From assembly GCA_943358175.1 (NCBI GenBank), contig CALRGV010000008.1:1-48480 (forward strand): a stretch of 48,480 nucleotides of DNA. Direction: 5' to 3'. Below, piece by piece: positions 33,676 to 40,578 of this stretch (position 1 is the first letter of the stretch; every line of letters starts with the position of its first letter). The DNA is from Candidatus Peribacteria bacterium (GTDB lineage: Bacteria > Patescibacteriota > Gracilibacteria > UBA1369 > LOWO2-01-FULL-3). Position numbers and translations under genes: made by a program. Below the pieces are notes generated by a model. That model searched no databases, was not told the DNA's origin, and was given only the letters and a program-made list of their open reading frames with translations.

Positions 33676-33772
33676 GATTGGTTGTCTATAATTGACCGAC
33701 TGCCTACTCGATAGTTTCATCTGTACTGTGACGATTCTTTTTGTTATTATTTTCCTGTTCTAAATTATTTTT

Positions 33773-35215
33773 ATGAAATTTGAAGCTGTAATTGGACTGG
33801 AAATTCACGCGCAGATCTCTACGAAGACAAAGATGTTTTGTCGCTGTAGTACCGATTCTTTTGATAAGGAACCGAATATTAATACCTGTCCTGTATGTAT
33901 GGGTTTTCCCGGCCAACTTCCGGTTGTGAATGAAGGCGCGGTGGAGAAGGGGATTATTGCCGCTCTGGCTTTGAACTGTGAAATTCCGGCTCACTGCAAA
34001 TTCGATAGGAAAAATTATTTTTATCCTGATAATCCAAAAGGTTATCAGATTTCTCAATTCGATGAGCCATTGTCTAAAGCCGGTATAGTTGAAGTGGATG
34101 TGCCTGATGGGGCAACTACCAGAAAATTGAAAGTGCGAATTACTCGTCTTCATTTAGAAGATGATGCCGGTAAACTCACTCATGTGCGTAATGGTTCGTT
34201 GGTGGATTTCAATCGTGCCGGATCTCCGCTCATGGAAATCGTGTCAGAACCGGATATGCATAATTCTGTTGAAGCTGCTGCCTATGCACGCGAAATCCAG
34301 AAAATTGTGAGATATGTCGGTAGTAGCGAAGCAGACATGGAAAAAGGCATGATGCGTTTCGATGCGAGTGTGTCGATCAGACCTGTTGGTGAAGATAAAT
34401 TGTATCCTCGCGCCGAAATTAAAAATTTAAATTCTTTTAAATCTCTTGAGAGTGCTGTGGAATTTGAGATTGCTCGTCAAACTGAAGAATGGGAGGCGAA
34501 TGGTCCTATGAAGGGTCCAATTACTGTTGGTTGGAATGAGGAGACCGGTAAGACTTTTTTTATGCGTGATAAGGAGGAGAGTGATGATTATCGCTACTTT
34601 CCCGAGCCGGATATTCCACCTCTTTCTATTGATGCAAAATTGGTTGCAAAATATAAGGCGGCTTTGCCGGAATTGCCAAATGTGAAGAAGCAGAGATTCA
34701 TCACTGAGCTCGGTTTGCTAGAAGATGATGCTAAACTTTTGTCTGATGATTTGAAACTTGCACGGTATTTTGAGGAAGTTGTCAGCAAATGTAATGATGC
34801 CAAGAAAGCGGTATCTTTTATTAATACTATTTTGATGAAACATTTGAATGAGGAATTAATTTCAGTGGATGAGCAAAAAGTGACTACGGAGATGATGGCT
34901 GAGTTAATTAACCTGGTAAACAAAGGTGAAATTTCCAATAATGTGGCGAAGGCCGAGGTTTTTGATGAAATGTATCAGAGTGGTAAAGCTCCGGCGGAAA
35001 TCGTGAAAGATAAAGGGCTGAAACAGGTGAGCGATTCTGGTGAGATTGAAGCTGTTTGCAAAAAGGTGATAGAAGCAAACCCGGGACCTGTGGCAGATAT
35101 TAAAGCCGGTAAGGGCAAGGCGATTGGATTTATAGTTGGCATGGTAATGAAGGAAATGAAGGGGCAGGGGAATCCGCAGATTATAAACGATTTGATTCGC
35201 AAGCTTCTGGCGTGA
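33773..35215 (+). CDS. gatB: Asp-tRNA(Asn)/Glu-tRNA(Gln) amidotransferase subunit B
   Basis: 480 aa, full-length GatB. With GatA and GatC it converts mischarged Glu-tRNA(Gln) and/or Asp-tRNA(Asn). Signatures: FEAVIGLEIHAQ at the N-terminus, CPVCMGFPGQLPVVN, and the YFPEPDIPPL segment, then the C-terminal YqeY-like domain ending IGFIVGMVMKEMKGQGNP. GatA and GatC are not adjacent. It ends with TGA. The presence of GatB suggests the lineage uses the indirect route for Gln and/or Asn charging. Confidence 0.97.
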   Translation: MKFEAVIGLEIHAQISTKTKMFCRCSTDSFDKEPNINTCPVCMGFPGQLPVVNEGAVEKGIIAALALNCEIPAHCKFDRKNYFYPDNPKGYQISQFDEPLSKAGIVEVDVPDGATTRKLKVRITRLHLEDDAGKLTHVRNGSLVDFNRAGSPLMEIVSEPDMHNSVEAAAYAREIQKIVRYVGSSEADMEKGMMRFDASVSIRPVGEDKLYPRAEIKNLNSFKSLESAVEFEIARQTEEWEANGPMKGPITVGWNEETGKTFFMRDKEESDDYRYFPEPDIPPLSIDAKLVAKYKAALPELPNVKKQRFITELGLLEDDAKLLSDDLKLARYFEEVVSKCNDAKKAVSFINTILMKHLNEELISVDEQKVTTEMMAELINLVNKGEISNNVAKAEVFDEMYQSGKAPAEIVKDKGLKQVSDSGEIEAVCKKVIEANPGPVADIKAGKGKAIGFIVGMVMKEMKGQGNPQIINDLIRKLLA

Positions 35216-35249
35216 TATATTTAGTTTACCTTATTCTTAAACATTTTTT

Positions 35250-35513
35250 ATGTTTGCAACATCTGGCGATGTCCTCAATATTGCATTGGCTGTTGGTTTT
35301 CTCGTGTTGGTAATTTTTTTAGCAATTTTAATTTTCTATACAATTCTTGTCATGCGCGACGTGAGCAAGATTACGGAAGACTCCAGGGATTTGGTGGATA
35401 GAGTACATAATACGGTTACTGGTCCATTGAAAGCTGTGGATTATCTTGTGGAAAGGGTGAAACCGTATATCGAAGCGGCGATAGAGAATAGATTTGGAAA
35501 GGGGAAGAAATAA
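35250..35513 (+). CDS. small single-pass membrane protein (DUF948-like)
   Basis: 87 aa: a hydrophobic helix (about 8-33) followed by a charged amphipathic region (KITEDSRDLVDRVHNTV-like, then VEAVERVKPYIEAA-like) predicted to be helical/coiled. It resembles short DUF948-type or phage-shock-type membrane proteins, but the match is weak. It lies 34 bp after gatB and 20 bp before the next secreted-protein gene. Function unknown. Confidence 0.6.
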   Translation: MFATSGDVLNIALAVGFLVLVIFLAILIFYTILVMRDVSKITEDSRDLVDRVHNTVTGPLKAVDYLVERVKPYIEAAIENRFGKGKK

Positions 35514-35533
35514 ATAATTTCGGTAACTTCTAA

Positions 35534-36691
35534 ATGAAAAGAATATTTCATATTGTCACGGCAGTCATAGTGTTTTTGAACGTTGGTTTGGTTGATTCAT
35601 TTGCCTTGGAATTAGAGCCGGTGCAGATGGAAAAAACGATTGGGGCGGCTGTGAATTGGCTGCAACAGTCTCAGGAGAGCAATGGGCATTTTCGCTATGA
35701 ATATATGCCGTTTTTAGATCGTTATATTCAGGATGACCATATTGTCAGACAGGCCGGAACGGTTTTTGTTTTGAGTGAGGCTATGAGAAGAGATGAAAAA
35801 AATCATTTCGCCCTCAAGGATAGTGTTAGAAGTAGTCTCACTTATCTGGATACCAATTCGACAGATCAATTATTCAACAATTATCAGTTTAGGTGCCTCA
35901 AATTAAATGAAAATCAATGCACTTTGGGTGGGACAAGTCTTGCTTTGATCGCTTATATTAATTTGGTAAAAAAGTATCCGGAGTTAACGAATAAATACTC
36001 GGATTTGATAGAGAAAAATCTGAATTTTATTATGGCCATGAGATTGCCTGGAAAAGGTTTTAGAGGATCTTTTTACTTGAATGCTGATCAAACGGAGACG
36101 GAATCGGATTTTTATAATGGTGAAGCTCTTTTGGCTCTTACCTATTATTACCAATATAATCCGGATGAAAAAGTCAAAAAAAATATTGATGAATCGGTGG
36201 AATATTTTGATAAATTCTATTCAGCCGATTGGAATAATAATTTTTATCTCTGGGGCATGGCGGCTCTGAAAAATTTATATTTAATTGAGCCTAAGGAATC
36301 CTACTATAAATTCGTGAAGGATTATACCGATTGGAGAATTCTTGGATATAAGGATAAGCGCAATACTGACAGGAATGTTTGTGCTTACCTTGAAGGAATT
36401 GTGAGTGCGTTTTCCGTTATTCAAACAAAGCCTGGTGATACGGAGTCGTATTTGGAAGAAATAAATTTTTGGTTAAATCAATCCAGAAATTTGCAAATCA
36501 AAAAGGGGGATAAAATGAGTGTGCAAATAAATAAAGCAAAGACCAAAAAAGTTGCTTTAAAAAACCCTAATAAATCCATAGGCGGTTTTCTGACAAGTTT
36601 GAGTGAACCTGTTCAAAGAATAGACTTCACCCAGCATTGCCTAAACTCTTTCATGCAAAAGTATGAGGATGTGGATGGTAATGAGATGTAG
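35534..36691 (+). CDS. secreted protein, possible alpha/alpha-toroid (prenyltransferase/squalene-cyclase-like) fold
   Basis: 385 aa with a clear Sec signal (about 1-24, cleavage near DSFA-LELEP). The mature part has repeated helical pairs: AVNWLQQSQESNGHFRYEY, VLSEAMRRD, TSLALIAYINLVKKYP, GEALLALTYYYQYNP. The pattern of G-x-A-L-L-A-L-x-Y plus WL-Q-x-S-Q-x-x-x-G resembles terpenoid-cyclase/prenyltransferase repeats and related alpha/alpha-barrel glycan enzymes. No catalytic DxDD is seen. The activity cannot be assigned. Tandem order after gatB and the small membrane protein. Confidence 0.55.
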   Translation: MKRIFHIVTAVIVFLNVGLVDSFALELEPVQMEKTIGAAVNWLQQSQESNGHFRYEYMPFLDRYIQDDHIVRQAGTVFVLSEAMRRDEKNHFALKDSVRSSLTYLDTNSTDQLFNNYQFRCLKLNENQCTLGGTSLALIAYINLVKKYPELTNKYSDLIEKNLNFIMAMRLPGKGFRGSFYLNADQTETESDFYNGEALLALTYYYQYNPDEKVKKNIDESVEYFDKFYSADWNNNFYLWGMAALKNLYLIEPKESYYKFVKDYTDWRILGYKDKRNTDRNVCAYLEGIVSAFSVIQTKPGDTESYLEEINFWLNQSRNLQIKKGDKMSVQINKAKTKKVALKNPNKSIGGFLTSLSEPVQRIDFTQHCLNSFMQKYEDVDGNEM

Positions 36692-36734
36692 AGGGGTCTT
36701 GGGGGGTGGATATAGCTAGTTGTACGATTTTGAT

Positions 36735-36989
36735 TTATTTTGCCATTGCTCCAAAAAATCCTGCAATAAATGATATTATTATTGATAGGACAATAAGTCC
36801 TACGCCAATCAGAGCAGTTTTTTTTATATATTTCCAGCTTTCCCAATTATGCGAAAACAAGGAATATATGAGCATAAAAAATGATATAAAACCAGTGATC
36901 CAAAGTACAATTATTCCAGCTACTCCTAGATAGGCGTGAAATCCTACTCTTTCTACCATCCCTTGGATTTGTTCTATAAGCGACTCCAT
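36735..36989 (-). CDS. small two-TM membrane protein, pilin-subunit-like layout
   Basis: 84 aa with two hydrophobic helices (about 18-45 and 56-82) around a short charged loop. The size and layout resemble VirB2/TrbC-type pilins or small CPR membrane proteins, but there is no signal peptide and no sequence motif to confirm it. A minus-strand promoter TTGATT-N17-TATTAT ends 6 nt before its ATG, predicting a leaderless mRNA. A second small two-TM gene on the same strand lies upstream at 37159-37341. Confidence 0.55.
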   Translation of the reverse strand: MESLIEQIQGMVERVGFHAYLGVAGIIVLWITGFISFFMLIYSLFSHNWESWKYIKKTALIGVGLIVLSIIISFIAGFFGAMAK

Positions 36990-36995
36990 ATTTCT

Positions 36996-37024
36996 ATAAT
37001 ATTATATAAGGAAAAATAAATCAA
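36996..37024 (-). promoter_or_regulatory. promoter giving a leaderless mRNA for the 84-aa membrane protein
   Basis: Minus strand: TTGATT (37024-37019), 17-bp spacer, TATTAT (37001-36996), then 6 nt to the ATG at 36989. Confidence 0.55.
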
Positions 37025-37039
37025 TTTCATGTAACGTCC

Positions 37040-37134
37040 GCGCATAAACGAAGATGGCTAGCAGTATAATATAACGCGGAAGCGTTCTACTGCTAGCCAT
37101 TTTTGGCGAGGCCTCAGCCGAGCCGTTTATGCGC
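37040..37134 (+). ncRNA. candidate structured RNA/cruciform: three-way junction
   Basis: The outer stem GCGCATAAACG (37040-37050) pairs perfectly with CGTTTATGCGC (37124-37134). Inside are two hairpins. The first pairs ATGGCTAGCAGTA (37054-37066) with TACTGCTAGCCAT (37088-37100), with an apical AACGC-GGAA-GCGTT, a GNRA-type loop. The second (37105-37124) has two GGC/GCC blocks separated by opposed GA/GA, a possible tandem sheared G-A pair, with a CTCA loop. The GNRA loop and G-A pairs form only in the plus-strand transcript. A TATAAT (36995-37000) lies upstream on the plus strand but with a poor -35. It may instead be a DNA-level palindrome. Confidence 0.4.
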
Positions 37135-37146
37135 TGTTGTGCGGAG

Positions 37147-37387
37147 TTGCGAAAATGTTTACGCGTTTAGAACTATCATGAATGTTATAAACCCAATCAC
37201 TAATGTCAGAGGGAAAACCCACATTATTGATTTGCCGCTCATGTTCTTAGCTCCCCAAATTACTGTTAATACCAATCCTGTTACATACAGAAGAAAGAAT
37301 AATGCCTTTAGCATGAGAGCGGCGCTTGAGAATATTTCCATATAGAGTGGGTTAAAAAATTTACTATGATATTAAACATTTTCGCAA
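37147..37387. repeat. 15-bp perfect inverted repeats flanking the 60-aa gene
   Basis: TTGCGAAAATGTTTA at 37147-37161 occurs inverted as TAAACATTTTCGCAA at 37373-37387. They bracket the small membrane-protein gene almost exactly (its stop lies inside the left copy). GTTTATGCG also occurs at 37125-37133 and again at 37403-37411, so the flanks share more than one word. No transposase is present. Confidence 0.5.
37159..37341 (-). CDS. very small two-TM membrane protein, 60 aa
   Basis: 60 aa with two hydrophobic helices (about 8-29 and 39-58). I do not recognise a family. Its layout resembles the downstream 84-aa protein. The ATG at 37341 has only a poor -10 (TATATG) and no Shine-Dalgarno sequence. 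The gene is bracketed by perfect inverted repeats. It could be a mobile-element passenger, a small toxin or part of a membrane complex; none of these can be decided. Confidence 0.5.
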   Translation of the reverse strand: MEIFSSAALMLKALFFLLYVTGLVLTVIWGAKNMSGKSIMWVFPLTLVIGFITFMIVLNA

Positions 37388-37420
37388 TTTTGTACAACTC
37401 CTGTTTATGCGAACTTTATT

Positions 37421-37496
37421 TGGTGGAGCTGAGGGGATTCGAACCCCTCACCTCTTCCATGCCATGGAAGCGCTCTACCAAATGAGCTACAGCCCC
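37421..37496 (-). tRNA. tRNA-Ala (anticodon GGC), CCA encoded
   Basis: On the minus strand, the acceptor GGGGCTG pairs with CAGCTCC, followed by A and CCA at 37423-37421. The anticodon stem CTTCC/GGAAG closes loop ATGGCAT, giving GGC (Ala). The T-loop GTTCGAATC is standard. The accessory Bro-N/DinD region starts immediately beyond its 5' end. A TATGAT at 37524-37519 is its probable -10 box. Confidence 0.96.
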
Positions 37497-37531
37497 GAGA
37501 TTTTCGTGTGGGAAGTCTATCATATGCGTAT

Positions 37532-37618
37532 GAGAATGCAAATTTTAAGTTTGAGCAATACGATCTGTTGTCCGAGTCTTGACGGTGAGTGTATGCTCAC
37601 CTATAATTAGGGTGTAAA
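37532..37618 (+). repeat. 87-bp direct repeat, copy 1 (upstream of the Bro-N operon)
   Basis: About 73 of 87 positions are identical, without gaps, to 39605-39691 by hand alignment. The best-kept part is the 3' half, with TTGACG, the GGTGAG/CTCACC palindrome and the -10 box. Both copies start at GAGAATGCAAATTTTA. Both contain the promoter of the following gene. Confidence 0.85.
37579..37607 (+). promoter_or_regulatory. strong promoter with palindromic operator for the Bro-N operon
   Basis: TTGACG (37579-37584), a spacer of exactly 17 bp and a perfect TATAAT (37602-37607). The spacer plus the last base of the -35 box is the palindrome GGTGAG-TGTATG-CTCACC (37584-37601). A repressor bound there would block both promoter boxes. 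Confidence 0.8.
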
Positions 37619-37633
37619 AATTAACCCAATAGT

Positions 37634-38461
37634 ATGGATCAAGAGAATAAAACAAGAATTGCCTTATTTGAGAATAAAGAAATCCGCAAGGAACTTCGTA
37701 ACAATGAATGGTGGTTTTCAATATTAGATGTTATAACCGCTTTAACTGATAGTCCTCAGTCCAAAACGTATTGGGCAAAAATGAAAGAAAGAGATAAGGA
37801 AATGTCCCAACCGTTCCCATTTTGGGAACAGTTGAAGTTAGAAGCGCAGGATGGAAAAATGCGCGAAACTGATTGCGCCAATACCGAGGGTATTTTACGC
37901 ATTGTTCAATCAATACCATCTCCAAAGGCTGAGCCGTTTAAACGTTGGCTGGCTAAAACTGGTTATGAGCGTATTCAGGAAATTGAAGATCCTGAATTAG
38001 CTGCAAAGAGAACTAGAGCTATTTATAGGGACAAGGGATATTCTGAAGCTTGGATTGAAAAGAGAATGAGAGGAATTGAAATACGTGAAGAATTGACAGA
38101 AGAGTGGAAAAAGAGAGGAGTTAAGGAAGGTTTGGAATACAGTATTTTAACTTCTGAAATTTCCAAAGCTACTTTTGGTATGACTCCAAATGAGTATAAA
38201 AATTTAAAAAGTCTTAAACGTGAAAATCTTAGAGATCATATGACGGATTTAGAGTTAATTTTTAATATGCTTGGTGAAAAAGTTACTACAGAAATTTCAC
38301 AGCAGGAAGAACCGGAGACATTTAATCAAAATGTAAAAGTTGCAAAGAGAGGTGGTAATGTCGCTGGAAATGCCAGAAAAGAGACAGAAAAAGAGCTTGG
38401 AAGAAGTATTATTTCAGAGGGTAATTTTATTGGAGAAAATGTTAAAAAATTAATTTTATAA
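37634..38461 (+). CDS. Bro-N-domain (phage antirepressor-like) protein A
   Basis: 275 aa. The N-terminal half (about 8-115) has the Bro-N fold pattern: IRKELRNNEWWFSILDVITALT, then a DGKMRETDCANTEGILRIVQSIPSPKAEPFKRWLA segment. The conserved GYERIQEIEDPE follows, then a helical C-terminal domain. Bro-N proteins bind DNA and occur in phage antirepressors and in bacterial genomes, and DinD belongs to a related group. The paralogue follows 2 bp downstream. The two proteins share the same architecture and the S-P-K-A-E-P box. Expressed from a palindrome-containing promoter. It could act as a regulator of this promoter. Confidence 0.82.
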   Translation: MDQENKTRIALFENKEIRKELRNNEWWFSILDVITALTDSPQSKTYWAKMKERDKEMSQPFPFWEQLKLEAQDGKMRETDCANTEGILRIVQSIPSPKAEPFKRWLAKTGYERIQEIEDPELAAKRTRAIYRDKGYSEAWIEKRMRGIEIREELTEEWKKRGVKEGLEYSILTSEISKATFGMTPNEYKNLKSLKRENLRDHMTDLELIFNMLGEKVTTEISQQEEPETFNQNVKVAKRGGNVAGNARKETEKELGRSIISEGNFIGENVKKLIL

Positions 38462-38463
38462 AT

Positions 38464-39300
38464 ATGACTGATAAAGAACTGGCAATTTTTGAGGATTATA
38501 ATATTCGTCGAGAATATAATAAGGAAAAGGAGAAATGGTATTTTTCTGTTGTGGATGTCGTTCAAGTTTTGATTCAACAAAAAGATTTTCAGACAGCAAG
38601 AAAGTACTGGAATAAATTAAGAGAGCGATTGCAAAAGGAAGGTAGTCAAGTGGTGACAAATTGTCACCGGTTGAAATTAATCGCTGAGGATGGAAAAATG
38701 AGATTCACTGATGTTGCCGATGTTGAAACTCTTTTACGTCTGATCCAATCTGTTCCTAGTCCAAAGGCTGAGCCTATGAAGATCTGGCTGGCAAGAGTTG
38801 GATATGAAAGAATGCAGGAAATTACTGATCCTGAAAAATCTTTGAATAGAGCACGAGAGAATTGGCAAAAACATGGTAGGAGTGAAAAATGGATTCAGCA
38901 GAGGATGATGAATCAAGAAACTCGCAATAAACTTACTGATTACTGGAGTGATCATGAAGTTAGGAGTGGACAGGAGTTTGCTATTCTTACTAATATTATT
39001 CATGAAGAATGGGCAGAGGTAAGTATTAAAGACCATAAAAAGCTTAAAAACTTGGAAAACCAGAATTTACGAGATCATATGAGTGAAGCAGAATTAATTT
39101 TCACTGCTCTGGCTGAGCTTTCCACTAGACAAATAGCGGAGACTGTAGAGGCTACCGGTTTAGAACAAAATAAAATTGCTGGGAGAGAAGGAGGAGGAAT
39201 TGCCAAGAAGGCAAAATTGCAACTTGAAGAGAAAACCGGCAAAAAAATAGTAACGGAGAAAAATTATTTAGGGGGAGAAAATATTCATAAATTGAAGTGA
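38464..39300 (+). CDS. Bro-N-domain (phage antirepressor-like) protein B
   Basis: 278 aa, a divergent tandem paralogue of the upstream gene with the same order of elements: IRREYNKEKEKWYFSVVDVVQVL, DGKMRFTDVADVETLLRLIQSVPSPKAEPMKIWLA, GYERMQEITDPE, and a similar helical C-terminal half. It begins 2 bp after the first gene, so both are made from one mRNA, which suggests the pair may form a heteromer or have subfunctions. It ends with TGA, convergent to the YdeI-like gene with 26 bp between. The pair lies next to dinD, whose promoter repeats that of this operon. Confidence 0.82.
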   Translation: MTDKELAIFEDYNIRREYNKEKEKWYFSVVDVVQVLIQQKDFQTARKYWNKLRERLQKEGSQVVTNCHRLKLIAEDGKMRFTDVADVETLLRLIQSVPSPKAEPMKIWLARVGYERMQEITDPEKSLNRARENWQKHGRSEKWIQQRMMNQETRNKLTDYWSDHEVRSGQEFAILTNIIHEEWAEVSIKDHKKLKNLENQNLRDHMSEAELIFTALAELSTRQIAETVEATGLEQNKIAGREGGGIAKKAKLQLEEKTGKKIVTEKNYLGGENIHKLK

Positions 39301-39326
39301 CATTTTTTTAGTCTTAGCGAGCCATT

Positions 39327-39578
39327 TTAACGATGACTGCATCCTTCCCAACAACAAGGTCTGCGCATTCCGCCCTTCATCTTTGAGAGTGCCTTCACGA
39401 TACGGATAGCTCTAGTTTCCTCTTTCTTGGCCGATGTAACCCAGCAAATCCACTCATTACGCGCGAGTGGCGTAATATCTTCCCATACTGCTAGCACTGC
39501 AGGCGTTGCAATAATGGCTTTTCTTAAATCATCGGGAAGTTCGTGTACAGTGCTGGTGGCTATTTCTTTTTTGGTCAT
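39327..39578 (-). CDS. YdeI/OmpD-associated-family small protein
   Basis: 83 aa, matching the C-terminal domain of the YdeI/OmdA family (bacteriocin-protection-like): the pattern LPDDLRKAI, ITPLARNEWICWVTSAKKEETRAIRIVKAL and the last CCW-x-GC-x-HR are well-known for stand-alone members. The role is unknown. The minus-strand promoter TTGCAT-N18-TAAAAT ends 6 nt before the ATG at 39578, so the mRNA should be leaderless. Its -35 box is part of the 87-bp repeat, so it is divergent from, and close to, the dinD promoter. Confidence 0.85.
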   Translation of the reverse strand: MTKKEIATSTVHELPDDLRKAIIATPAVLAVWEDITPLARNEWICWVTSAKKEETRAIRIVKALSKMKGGMRRPCCWEGCSHR

Positions 39579-39584
39579 ACTGCT

Positions 39585-39614
39585 ATTTTAGCGCTGCAGT
39601 AGACGAGAATGCAA
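39585..39614 (-). promoter_or_regulatory. promoter giving a leaderless mRNA for the YdeI-like gene
   Basis: Minus strand: TTGCAT (39614-39609), 18-bp spacer, TAAAAT (39590-39585), then 6 nt to the ATG at 39578. It overlaps the 5' end of repeat copy 2. Confidence 0.5.
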
Positions 39615-39691
39615 ATTTTAGGTTTGAGCAACGGGATTTGTAGTCGAAGTCTTGACGGTGAGCGTGTACTCACCTAGAATTGTGGTGTAAA
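39605..39691 (+). repeat. 87-bp direct repeat, copy 2 (upstream of dinD)
   Basis: Gap-free partner of 37532-37618 (about 84 percent identical by hand count). The GGTGAG and CTCACC half sites and TTGACG are unchanged, while the central six bases and the -10 box differ. It also contains the -35 box of the divergent YdeI-like gene. Confidence 0.85.
39652..39680 (+). promoter_or_regulatory. dinD promoter with palindromic operator
   Basis: TTGACG (39652-39657), a 17-bp spacer and TAGAAT (39675-39680). The palindrome GGTGAG-CGTGTA-CTCACC is at 39657-39674, with the same half sites and spacing as in the Bro-N promoter. Transcription would start near 39687. Confidence 0.8.
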
Positions 39692-39712
39692 TATTTAGTT
39701 AATCAATTATGT

Positions 39713-40552
39713 ATGAATGATTTAATTCCTAAATCTTCAAATAAGAGTTTTGAGGATATAAAGAAAGTAGATGAGAATGGTGTGGAATATTGGGGAGCTA
39801 GAGAGTTGATGGTGGTTCTTGAATATACCGAGTGGAGAAATTTTGGAAAAGTTATAGGGAAAGCAAAGTCAGCTTGTACCTTGAGTGAACAAGATGTTCA
39901 GGATCACTTTGTTGATATCAACAAGGCGATTAAAGGTGGTAATGGAGCCATTAATCCTGTGCTTGACATTAAGCTTTCTAGGTATGCTTGTTATCTTATT
40001 GCTCAAAATGGAGATTCTTCAAAAGAGCCTATTGCCTTAGCTCAAACTTATTTTGCAGTTCAGACTCGAAAGCAAGAACTTTTTGATTCTTTAAGTGATG
40101 ATGAGAAGAGGGTTTTGGTTAGGGGTGAGGTTACAAATTACAACAAAAAACTTTTTAAAACAGCGAAGGATTCCGGAGTGAGAAATTTTGGAAAATTTAA
40201 TGATGCAGGTTATTTGGGATTATATGGTTTAACGAATAAGCAAATTCAACAGAAAAAGCAGATAGGTGAGGATAAAGTGCTTGATAGAGCTGGTGCAACT
40301 GAGTTAGCTGCTAATCTATTTAGAATAACTCAGGCTGATGAACAGTTGAGATCAAGGCTGCATAAAGGTGAAAAGATTGGTGAGGGAAGAGCATCTAACG
40401 CTCATTTTGTTGTAGGTGGTAAAGTTAGAAAGGCTATCAAGGACATTGGTGGAACCATGCCGGAGGATTTATCTGCTCAGGAGCACATTGATATGGTGAA
40501 AAAGAGAATGGGTGTGCTGCCAGGGGAGAATAATGATGGTGAAATTCAGTAG
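39713..40552 (+). CDS. dinD: DinD-like DNA-damage-inducible protein
   Basis: 279 aa, similar over its whole length to E. coli DinD: YWGARELMVVLEY, KLSRYACYLIAQNGD, QTYFAVQTRKQEL, a long middle region, and the C-terminal TELAANLFR, ASNAHFVVGGKVRKAIKDIGGTMPEDL. DinD is damage-inducible and antagonises RecA filaments in E. coli. The frame is open 11 codons further to a TTG at 39680, but that codon overlaps the -10 box, so ATG 39713 is the start. It is a few hundred bases from the two Bro-N genes, with which it shares the promoter/operator arrangement, suggesting common control. Confidence 0.9.
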   Translation: MNDLIPKSSNKSFEDIKKVDENGVEYWGARELMVVLEYTEWRNFGKVIGKAKSACTLSEQDVQDHFVDINKAIKGGNGAINPVLDIKLSRYACYLIAQNGDSSKEPIALAQTYFAVQTRKQELFDSLSDDEKRVLVRGEVTNYNKKLFKTAKDSGVRNFGKFNDAGYLGLYGLTNKQIQQKKQIGEDKVLDRAGATELAANLFRITQADEQLRSRLHKGEKIGEGRASNAHFVVGGKVRKAIKDIGGTMPEDLSAQEHIDMVKKRMGVLPGENNDGEIQ

Positions 40553-40578
40553 TTAATATTTTGTTAACAACTGAATTT

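Noticed and set aside
36706-36933. 75-aa plus-strand ORF
   Set aside because: Antisense to the 84-aa membrane-protein gene, which has a good promoter and helix pattern.
37421-37496. tRNA-Ala as an integration (att) site
   Set aside because: The accessory genes adjoin its 5' end, I found no repeat of its 3' end and no integrase.
39680-39712. Upstream TTG start of dinD
   Set aside because: The TTG overlaps the last base of the -10 box, so it lies upstream of the predicted transcription start.
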